DNA from: Erythrocercus mccallii
Taxonomy: Eukaryota > Chordata > Aves > Passeriformes > Dicruridae
DNA length: 64,000 nt
Direction: 5' to 3'
NCBI GenBank assembly: GCA_013397435.1
Contig: VZRG01001642.1
Span: 1-64,000 of the forward strand
The notes below the pieces were generated by a model. That model was not told the DNA's origin. It worked only from the letters and a program-made list of their open reading frames with translations, and made no database searches. The translations under genes were made by a program, and so were the position numbers. Below are positions 11,301-23,300 of the stretch, piece after piece; position 1 is the stretch's first letter, and every line of letters starts with the position of its first letter.

Positions 11301-14300
11301 CAGGGTAGTGCCACCATTCAGAGAAATGGACCTATAGAGTGTAGAGGAAAGATCCAACACGAAACCTCATAAAATTAAACAATGACAAGTGCAAAGTTCT
11401 GCACTCCTAGTTGGATGAACACCCTACCAGACTGAGCAGCTTCCCTACAGAAAAAGTGCTGGGATCCTGGTGGGCAATGGGGCTAAGCCAGCAGTTGATT
11501 CCTGACAGAAAAGGCAGTGAAGAGTGTAGGGGTTGCAGTAGATATGGGAAGTGATTTTCCCCTTGATATTTTTTGTAGACTGCCTAGAATATTGTATTGA
11601 GTTTTAGCGCTGCAGAAAGTTGTTTATAAACCTGAGTGTGTGCAGTGAACCACTACCTAAATGGCCAGGGAAATGCAGCATGTGAACCATGAGGCTGGGG
11701 AAGCTCAGCTTATTGAACCTGGATGAGGGAAGACCTTGTGAGTCTGTATTCCCAACAGAGCATCACCAAGAAGACAGACCCCAGTTCTTTACAGAGTTGC
11801 ATGGTAAGACAATGAGAGGTAGTAGTCATATATCAAAACACGGTTCTGACTGGATATGAGAAAATAAAAATGGCATGAATAAAATTGAGTGCTGATACAG
11901 GTTGCTCAGAGTGTCTATGGAATTATATCCTTAGAATTCTTTAGAAACTGGCTGGACAAAGTCCAGAGCAATCTGCTTTCAATTTGATGTTATATCCGTT
12001 TTGAGATGACTGTCTTTAAACCTAAAATATTATATGATTCTGTGAAGAACAAACATTTTAATCTTACAAATCTGTTGAGGTCCAGCAACGCCTTACTTGA
12101 AGTGTTTTGTGCTGACCATATAGTCTAGGAGGATTTGGAAATACTGAGTAGAGTTTCCATCCAAACATAATCAGATCATTTAAAAATGTGATTAAAGTGT
12201 GGCTTAACAGTTTTCAAAGGAGGCTGTTAAGATCCAGTTATTAAAATTATTACAGAGATGCCTCTGCCCAAATAAGATGCAAGTGAGACCATATGCTGAA
12301 GTCAATAGTATGGATTTTATTTAACAGTAAATGTGAGTAGGGGAGAGAGAGAGAGAGCAAGAAATACAGTAAGAGGAAGAGGGGAGAGAATGACAGAAAG
12401 ACAGACTGAGTAGAAAATACTGCCTCTCTGTGGATCCCAAGAGTGTCCTATTGATCCTCTTCTTCTGGTCTTCTTGGTGGTGAGGGTTCCACAAAGCTTA
12501 GAGTTCAATGGATGTATGTTCACTGGATATGTTCAGGCTAGTTGGGAACACCCAGGTACCTCCCCTGTTTGGGAAGTTTGACACTCTCCCTTGCCACAGG
12601 CTCTTATCTGTTGCATCCCTTTGCATCGCATTCAGTCCTTTGGTGCAAGGCCTCAGGAATCAGTCTGAGGCTGCTTTGGGGGTCTTTGATGGTTTATGAT
12701 CCCTTCTCAGACATGACAGCTGCCTCTCTTGTCAGTGCATTGACTCAGTAATGCCTCATCAGACCTTCCCCAGGGGAGGGATTGGGAGTTGTGTAAAGGA
12801 GAACAATTACTATGATAAAAGGTGCTATCCCACCTTGCAGGATTTGCCTCATCAGCCTGAAAGCCTGGCTTGCAGCCTCCACTCTGTCTTTCGTGAATTT
12901 CACTGCACAACCAAACTCATCTCCCCTCAAAGGATGCAAACCCGGCCTCAGCAAATCATCGTGGAGCCTCCTTGTATGTTTTGAGTCATAAACCGTGAGG
13001 AGTCCAGTCTCTCAGAGACCTAATGGGGAGCATTCATGTGAGGCAGTGTTGTTCTGTGCTTCTGTCTGAAAATAGGGTAAAAATAAAATGAAGGATTAAA
13101 AGAAAAAGATGATTGTTGTTCATGCTACACAACTGTGTTGAAGAATATCAACCAGAACTTTTTCTTTCTAGAAATTTAGAAGGAGATGTTGCCCTGAGAA
13201 GCTCTGCTGCTGTCTATACATACTGCAAATCTCGAGGACTGTTTGCAGGTGTATCTCTGGAAGGAACCTGTTTAATTGAACGGAAGGAAACAAATCGCAA
13301 GTAAGCTCTCTTAATATCTAAAAAGTTCAGTGAAAGCATAGTGACAGAATTAACTAGGACAAATTCACTTTGGAAAACAAGGTTTTTATGAAAACATGCT
13401 ATGTTCAGTTTACAATTTCTTGAGGGACAAGGGTTTCTTCAATTTAGACATCTTGCAATGGGTATAGAGATGGTACTAAATGTTATGGGATTATTTATGC
13501 ATGGCAGGAGGTTGACCTTAGGTAGCCACCACGTGCCAGACCAATTGCTTTGTTAATCCCCAACAGGATGAGGAGAAAAAGTATGATGACAAACTCATAA
13601 GTTGAGATAAAGGCAATGAGATCACTTACTAGTTGCTATTTCAGTCAAAAAACCTCCAACTTCATTAAGGGGAAATTAGTTTAATTTATTTTCAGTTAAT
13701 AAGAGAATAAGATATGAGAAATAAGAACAAATCTAGAATGCAACACCTTTCCCCCACACACCTGATATCTTATGGGCTCCACTTCAGTCACAGCTTCTCT
13801 ACCGCCTCCTCCCAAGTGGTGCAGGAAAATGGGGGCTGTGGTCAGTTTTCCAAATTTATAGCATTGAAATAGTTCTGTCATTTCTCAGTATATGATCAGT
13901 AGGGATGGAGATAGGTTGCATTTGCACAAAGTGAATTTATCTAGAAGTTGAAATGGAATGATAATCAAACACCTACAATCTTTATTTTTTTTGTATCAGG
14001 TTTTATGGGCAGGATATTCGTGCTAGTGCCATCCTGCTTGGTGATGTGCCTTTCCCTGCTCAGGCAGATGAGCTTTATGAAACCCTAGCATCCTTCACAG
14101 AAGTGTATGAAAATGAAAAGCAAAAAAATAATCCAGGAAAATCTGTAAGGAAACAAAGAAGGGTTTGTGCACTTCTTTTTCACAGGCTTTCCCTGTTCCT
14201 GGGCTGCTCCTAGTCAATAGTTAATGCTGTTGTTTATGTGTCATTTTTAACTTCTCTATTGGATGACTGAAGTCAGACTGAAGTAACGGACTGAAGTCAG

Positions 14301-17300
14301 TTACTGCATGTGGAGCATTTGTTTGAGTATTTCCCTGCTAGGCTCTTGAGGTCAAGGATGTTGCTGGGTTTGCTTTGCATCTTCCAGAATAACAAAGTAC
14401 ATCCTTGTTTTGTAATTGCGCATTATCAAATCTTAATGATGATTAGGAGTGTTTGATCAAGTATTTATAGTCAAGTTAATTGCAAATTGGATACACTTCA
14501 TTTTTCTACTTTTTCTGTCCTCCATTCAAACAATCACATTTATACTACTGGGACTGTAGAAGATATTTTCTTACAGAGATTGATGTTACTGATAGACAAA
14601 CATTTACTTTCAGCTTTGTTAAACTCATGGTGATTTACTTCAGTGTCACGTGTATGTCATTAGGATTTAGTATGCTTCTTGAGTTCCTACAAGTTTAGTG
14701 GAGAAATAGTAATTTTAAATTTTTTTCAGTGTAACTTGGCATACTTTTAGGCTCTGAAGTGAAAATCTATGTCCATATGTGATGCTATGTTTTTAAGAAA
14801 TTTGTATAATTTAGGTAAATGACCGACCTGCTAGACCATCATCCAGACCAGAGCCACCTAAACCCACTGTTAGACCTACACCACCAGGTGAAAATTTTTT
14901 GTAATGGCTAATTAATTATCTTTGTAAAATTAGAGCATTAAAGCTAATTAATAATATGCAGTTATTATAGCAGCTGCCTCTATAAAAATGTTTTTTAAAT
15001 AGTCTTCCTTGGACAAACACTGAAAGCATGTTGATGTAGTACCATGAATGATAAAGACTAAAGGATTTTTGGTTTTATATCAACACACCTTTTCTCTCTG
15101 ACAGATTTGCTATAGAAAGAGTGCTTTTATAGTTACAGAATCATGTAATAATTCAAAGGAAACGTTGATGTTACTGGATACAGAGAAGCCCCACAATACA
15201 ATGGAACTTTTTAGTAAAAAGAACAGTCCTACTAGAAACTGCTGGTCATAGTNAAGCCCCACAATACAATGGAACTTTTTAGTAAAAAGAACAGTCCTAC
15301 TAGAAACTGCTGGTCATAGTTCTAGAAACTTCTGATTTCTAGAAATCATAGTTTCTCTTTAGGTTATCATTGCCTTTTCATCATTAGAGGTTTTACAGTA
15401 GAGCAGAAGAGGAAGAATTTTGGCTCTTTAACAGTTCGTCTTAACATAATGCTTTCATTTAAAGCGAGGCTTTACTGTACAGTTCCTCTTGTTAAGTTAA
15501 TTTTCTGGTTAAGGATATGAGACAAAGTCTGTATTTCTTTCTTCTGCGCTGCTCCTTAGTTAACTGCAATCAATTAATAACTATTGAACTTGTATTAGAA
15601 GAGCAGTATACGAAATAATAACAATATATGTTAGCATGTCCTGTAAGTTGCTACTTTATTTTCTCTTTCAGCTAAAAAGAATACAAACAAACTTTATCCT
15701 GAACTTCCCAATGATTATGCATCTGTGGGTAAGCACTATGCTTAACCTTATTTTATTAATATAGTGTAGAATCTGAGAAGTCCTAAAAGTACTTTGGAAG
15801 ATATGTAAAAATATCTGGCCATTGATATTTTTCTATAATGTCCATCTGTTAAAAAGAGATTCAGATCTTGTATGATCTGAAAATATTTCATGAACATTAA
15901 TCTTATTCCCTGGCTTTACATTCTAACGATGATACTCTTTTTCTGAGCAGCACAATTTCTTTTGTTTTGTTCTGTGAGCTTGAAATACGCACTTGAAGTA
16001 GTAAAATTGTTTTATGTTACCGCCTAATTGAAACGAAAAAGGAAGCTGATATAACAAGCTTCTGTCCACATCCTTATGCAATGTACAACAATTCCTGTTT
16101 TAATTTTAAAAGTGCTTCCACAGATGATATCTGATTTTTCTGGCATAAACACAGAATAACATTTCTTCTTCAGTTTTTTATACTGGAATAACTCTGTGTT
16201 ACACTAAAGATATTACTTGTTTGTTGTTCTGTTGATTCTCTTATGTTTAAAGCACTCTCAGATCCTACCAGGAGAATCTTACTGTGCAGTATTAGCATTC
16301 CCTATTACATATATATATATATATATATATTCATGAATATATACTTATATTTTCATGTATTATGTGCTCACTTGAAAATAAAATCAAACAAAATCTCTCT
16401 CTTTTACTTCTGCAAATAGAGCTAAAATTCAGCTTGATAATAGATCACAAAAAAGTCTGTTTCAGAAAAAGACTAATTAGAGCTTTTCACTAAAAATTAA
16501 GATAAATTATGTGTCATTGTCTTTACAGTCGTTTTCATATCTTCTCTTCATACACGTTCTTGACATGTGTGTCTGTTGAAGAGGCCACCATAGCAGTATC
16601 CTAAGCTGAGCTGCAGCGATGTGACTTCTGCAGATCAGAGACTTTCTGAGAATCAAGATCTGTTGTGTTGTAGGACTTTTACGAGGAAAAGGAGGATGAC
16701 TCTAGTGCTCTGTACTCAATAGCTGTCATCCAAGAGAGAACTGGTCTTCTGCCTATTAAAATTAAGCTTTCCCAATCTTACCAAAGCCCTGAGAACAGGT
16801 TTCTAAAGCTTGCACATGTTTGCTATAATGAAGGGAGTGTTCTTCTATTCTGGTGCAAGTGACAAGGTAAAATATTCCAGAGCCATCTGCTGAATGGCTT
16901 TCAAGATTCTCTGAAATCAAAATAAAGACTCAGTCTGCTACTGAGTATTCTAGCAATTTCTCAAATATTACAAGTTTATCTTTGAGGAATGCAAGGGGCA
17001 GTAGGATCTTGTCTAAATGATAGCATGGTATATTTGGCTTTCTGTTGCAGACTACATTTCCGTAGATAACTATTCAAATGATTTCTGAATTCACAGAAAT
17101 ACTCTGTTTCTAAAGGCTAAAGGTTTTTTCTTACTGCAGGGAGCAATCAAGGTTGAAGTCAAGAGTCACAGTCCCTTTCACAGCGGGTGTGTTAATGCTG
17201 GGGGATGAAATAGAAAGAGCCATAAGGCCATACCTACCTCCTGTCAGTAATCTGTTTCTGCCTATTTATAGTCCCAATTATTTCAATAAATCTACCCAGC

Positions 17301-20300
17301 AGCTATAGCTCTCAGAAACACTGTCTGTCTTACCTTCCACAATTATTAAACTAAATATTTTAAAATTTTATCTTGAGAAAAATATTTGCTCTCTTGTTTG
17401 GATTTTTAAATGCAATAAATTACCTGCAGCCATTGAACTTTTTAACTATTTTGCATGAAATCAACACACCCCAAACTGATTACAGTAAAACTAAAAAAAA
17501 GCCAAAATATGAATTTTGACTAGGTATTTTTCAGCAAAAACCTTTCACTTTGAAAATAAAATAAAGTATTAACAGATTTTTGTTGTCCCAATAGGCATAT
17601 ATTTATATTCTTGCATACTGAAAGAAGTGCTATATCAAGCCTACTGATGAGGATATGGAGGCAGATGAGAAAGTTGTCACTGTTTATAAGAAGCTGTTTT
17701 TAAAAATACCCCTTCTTCCTTCAATGATGATTTGAGTGATTCGTCAACCTCATTATTAAAAATTCATGTCTTCCTACATTAATTTGTCTGCAGCTTTTAG
17801 ATAATATTTGTTGAGGCTTTCTTCATGATATTAAAGAGACCTTTGCTACACAGAGAAGCTTTTTTTTTGTTCCCCTCTTGTTCTCTTTGAGACACTTGTG
17901 CTGTAATCAAATCACTTTTTGGTCTTCCTTCATCTTTCTTTTGATTGCCGAACAGATTGATGAGCTCTTTGTCAAAAGTAATTTTCTCTTTCCTCTCAAA
18001 TTATAAGTAATAATACAAATACCAAATTCTGAGCTGTGAGCTCACTGAGATCAGTAAGATTTGGGCTCCTAAGAGCTCTAATGAATTTGCACCAAACTCC
18101 AGTCCTTATATTTTCTATTATTTATTTACTTATTTTAACCTTCTTGAGTGTTCCTTATCTATGTTTAAAACAATTGAGGCAATATCAACCCTTTTTGATT
18201 AGGTGGTACCAGGAGGTGGTAAATTCAGTTTGTGTTAATTAAATGCATCTGAGATGCTGCTTTTCATGGTTGCAGTTCTCCAGGAATCAGGCCTGGCCCA
18301 CTTCTCTATAATTTCAGAGATGATCTCAGTGTTTCTTTCGGTAATCTATGAATGCCAGATGGTTCAGTAGATCTGTGAAAATCTACTTCCCAAGAGAATT
18401 CCAAGACAGATTTTCATGCCTCCTGAAGTGTATTTTGTCAAGTAGAATTGAGATTCTGTATGTGAATTGTCTTTGTTGGTACATTGTGGATTTTTTTGTG
18501 GCCAGTTAAAAATGTGTTAACTATGCCAACATAATTATATGGAGTAAGAATTCATAGACCTCTTCTGAGGTAAAAAGCTTTATATTTTTTTTTGCTTGTG
18601 ATTTCACCTGTTATTTTACTTGCATACCTGTTATGCACTTCAGTTTACATCTGACTTGTTATCTTGTTATTTTGAAAGCTACTACTCTCTTGGATAATAC
18701 TGATCAAACTTGGAAAAGAAAATATAAGTTGGAACATGGACACCATTTTAGCAGTCTCTGCATTAATTAGTGCCTCTGCTTATGTGTGGTGCTGAGCTTT
18801 TTTAACACAATATAATGAAAAAATGGAATTTTTAGTTAGAACTGCTGAAAGAGAGCATCACTCTATGTGCTTGCAAGTTTAAAATAGGCTTGGTTTGGTA
18901 AATATATATTGAAGCAATCACTTTAATTTTTTTATATATGTGTTTCTCAGCTCGGGTTTAACAAAACTATTTTGCAACTACTCAGATTTAACTGGAAATT
19001 TAACATGCAACTATTTATACTCACTGTGCAGTTCCATGTTTAGAAATGCCCACTCACAAAAAAATTCTGACAACTGTGCTGCAAGAGAAATGTAAGTGTG
19101 CCCAAATCTCCTTTTGATGAGTGACTTTTGACTTGGGCATTTTTATTTTAATTGAGACTAAGCACCACAGCAGGAAAGTAAAAATATTCCATGAGTTTTG
19201 AAACAAACAAAATCAGCTCCCTCTGTGTTCTCAGACTAACTCAGTGCAATACCAGAGGTTTTGCTTTCCTTTGTTGTTAGAAAGCACATACATTGAGTCT
19301 GCCATTCTAGGACATTGTCAATATTTCATTATTTGCTTCTTTCTGTCTCTTCTGGATCAAGATGATTTAAAATTATTTCATCATTCTGAAGTTTCCTTTG
19401 CCAACTTGAAGTGTAGTAAAATTGAATCAAAAGCTTTTAACTTTTAGTTAAGTAAGGTTAGAAAATGTGTTTTGTACCTGATATCTGCATAGGAATGGAG
19501 AAGGAGTCCAGAATGTCTTGTTTATAAGGATGGAGGAAGACTGTGGTTCACAGTGAGGGAAAAAAATGCATTTTGCTTTTGAACTGGAAATTAAATCCTC
19601 CATGAAAACATGATAAAATCAGTCATATACATACTCCTTTAGGTGTTGTGGATATGTGCTGTGTATCTGAAACTGGAAAAAAAGCCACATTTTATTCTTC
19701 AGTTTATGAATTACTCCTTTTCCAAGAAAGGAAGAGATTTGCTGTAGGATCAAGTAGAACTATAGTAAGGAAGAACCCTCATCAAGCTGTGCAGTAATCT
19801 GTTCCTTCAATACTATAATTTGATGAGAAACTCTTAGCAGCTTATAAACTATAAAATCAATAAGACAGCTCAGTGTGACAAATAGGTATTTGTTTTAAAA
19901 AAATTTTTACAAAGTGAGACATAAAATGTTTCTGCCATAATCCTTCATGGTATTGTCTACTAATTTGGTAAACTAAAGTATGGGAGTTTCTTGTTTTGTT
20001 TTAAGAGTTTTAGCTGAACTTGGTCTATTTTTGTGTTTTTCATGGCAAGACTTGTGACATGTTTATATTTAGTTACTAGAAAAATAAAACATCCATCTGG
20101 TGGTCCCCCACAGTATTAATTTTCTTGCTATTATGAGCTCTTTCTTAATACTAACCAAACCCAGGAAATCCCAGGAAATTATTTTTGAGGGTATTTTTAT
20201 CCCTGATTCACTTTTGCTAGGATCGTGCTATTACTAACATGAATGTGGTAAGTCAGATAATCAAGCTGCTTATGGCTTATGTTGTGGCAAGCTGAGAGGA

Positions 20301-23300
20301 AAATATGCAGCATGCAGACCTTCACTGGTCATACTGAAACAAATAACTTGATGCATATAATCAGCTAACTCAAAATACAACAAGGCACAGAGAGATTGAG
20401 GTCAGACATGCTAGAATGAAATTGGGGTCTTTCTGATGTATGTGTGCATGTGTGGGCAGAGAACTGTTGTGCTAAGTATGAACCAGATACTCTGACATGG
20501 GTAACAATATTTTTTTCTTGATTTTTTTAATGGCTTGGAATAAAAATTAGGATATTAGACTAAAGCACAGAAAAATTTCAGTGTATTTTATTTATTATGT
20601 GTATTTTTTAAGTGTAAAGCATCTCTAAGGTGATAATTCTGATTAATAGAATTAAAACATGAAATTGTTCACAGGAGCATATAAATGTTAAATAGTATAG
20701 ATTGAAGTCTTGTCTGAAGACATTGTAACACATAGAAATTAATGCATTAGCATCTGGAATACATGCTTTAAATAGTGTTTCAAAGCTGTGCACTGCTTTA
20801 GATAGTATTTTCTTCTGCGTTGTTCAAGCAGTAGGACTAAAGCAAAATTAAATTGCTTTTCTGTCTATTATCCAGAAAAGCCTTTGGGCGTATTGGAGCT
20901 TCTGTTTTATTTATAGTACTGGAAGCCAAACAGAAATTTTGACTGACTTGAGACAAAAGCTAACACAATTGTAAGAAATGCAGGTCTTTGTGCAGTAATG
21001 GTGGGCTGATGCTTTACAGATCCATCCTTATAGCAGGGATGAGAACATCTACTTTGTACTAAGTGCTAAGGGAAGACTTTGTTTTCTCTGGGAAATTCTT
21101 ATTTTTCGCTCTAAAGGAACACCTGCTTTAAAGGTATTTTCCCATGACCAGTAAAATTAGGTGCCAGGGTTCCCCAAAAAGTGGATTCTTCAGTCATGGA
21201 CAATAATTCTCTATCACGGAGGGACCTGGAGTCCTGCATCTACCTTGGCTGTGCTAATTCAGTGTTACGTCATGCAGATCAGTCAGCTGGATATTGCTAA
21301 TTGAACCAAGAAGGTCATTCACCTTTTGTGGAAACACTGTCAGTCCCTGAACAAGAAATAGAAGGCCATGGAAAAAAAAATAAATCAGACACTAATGTAA
21401 GCTAAACTAGCATAACAAATAACTACTCTAGAAATGGTGTAATAATGCTCTTCACTTCTACAAAAAGGCAAGGTTTTAAGAAACTTCTTACCTTTTCATG
21501 GCAAGGTCTGACAAGGTTTGCATTGAGACTTCTTTGGTTATATTTCATTTGATTTGTCTTATTCATTAACAATATTTTTCCATATTAGGTAACCTTTAAA
21601 TATTTTTTCCAGTTATTTTTTTTCTCGAAGAAGCTCAGATAGAAGTGACCTCTACTCTTGTGGAAAAGAAGTGTTATTTTTTTCATGTACAGTGAGACAT
21701 GCACCCCTCTTTTCTCCCTTTTCTCTCAGTGGTGAATGTTTGTATTTTTAGCAGCTCCTTTGCTATGTAACAAGGAAGGTGTCAAAAGAAGATTAAAAAC
21801 AGGAAAATAGAAAACTCCTCTGAAAGGAAAAATATAATGAGAAAACTTATTCTGATCCACGATTTCAAATATTGGTCTCTGCCATAAGATTTAGACTGTG
21901 TATTCTCTACTCCTGACATTTCTGCCTTTTGTCAGCAACTACAAAAGGATGAGACAAAATTTGAGGTTGAGATAACAGAATAACTTTGGAGATACTGTTG
22001 AGGGAAAAGTCTGCCTTCACATTTGTTGCACATGGGACAAATTTGAGCCAGTGGTTGAATCTCATCTGCAAGCCTGAATTTCCTCATGCTTGAACCAAGG
22101 GATGTGATTACTGTTAGTTTTTTTGGGTTTTTTTAAGAGCATCTATACAGCCAATATTTCACTTGACTTAAAAGCATATGTATGAAGAATACTGTTAATA
22201 CCATTCTTAAATTTCATCTGAAATTTGTGGTACTGTTTGCTTTTTCATTTCAAGAACTTTATCATAATTGACTAGGCTGATGTAATGAGTATTCTGCAAA
22301 GTTTGGCTGTGCTTAGCTGGGAAGTGTAATATCAGCAGACCATAGGTGATAATGGCTGTCGAAGATGCTTTATCCATGTAATGGTGGATATTGCAGGTTG
22401 CAGAGTTTGCACTGATCAGATTAGGCTCTAGTTTATGGTTCCGTGCCACTTCGAGCTCTTGCTGAAACTGTTCTGTAATGAATACGGGCTTTCTACCTTT
22501 CTCCTACCAGTTTAAACTCTGGTCAAGTGATTACAGGATTGTGCCATGGTATACTGTAGGTGGAAGTACAATTGAGTATTTGAGATACCATTTGACACAG
22601 GAGGGAAACATTGATTGAAAACCTTTTGAAATTATAAGTTGATGTAGGTAGAATTAGTAATGGCTGTACTGCTGCTGAAGGAACATAAAAGCAATGAGAA
22701 TTAGTAATTGTGGCAAGAGTAAATCCTAGCATAGGTTTCAACAGCCCCTATATCCCTTAGTGCAGCTAAAGTTAACAAGAGTTTTTTACATATTGCTGGT
22801 ATTCAAATAATATTATGAAAGTTCTAGACTTTGTATTAAAACAGGAGATACTCACTTGTTCCTTTTACAGAAAGCAGTTTCTGAATCTTTCACAATGACT
22901 TGAAACTCTTTCTCTTTTTTATCTATATTTTTTCTTATCAAGATTAATTATTCATTTCTCATGCTTTCTAGTTCTCCAGCAAAAATACTTTTCTGTCTGA
23001 TTCCTTTGCATGGTAGTAGTAACATCTTTAATTTGTTTTACTCTGTGAAACTTTACTCATTTTCATTTTACCTTGAAAATAGGCTTTCTATTCTTGGTCC
23101 ACTATTGTCTTAAACAGTTTAAAACATTGATGATAAGGATTGTGAGCAGACCTTCAAATGAGGCCTTGTACAATATTATTGTTTAGTATGTTTCCATATG
23201 AGGTACTCTTTGTCTCATGTAATTTTGTTAATTTAACCATTTTTCTGGCCAGTGCAGAGAAGTATTTATCTGCGCAAAGAAAAAAAAAATACAAAAATCA

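Larger units (their letters stand above)
10052..13171 (+). other. SH3YL1: Intron 5
   Basis: GT/AG intron of about 3.1 kb. Roughly its distal two thirds is transposon-derived: a sense CR1 (about 10983-12044) followed by an antisense LTR-like element (about 12259-13045). Confidence 0.85.
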
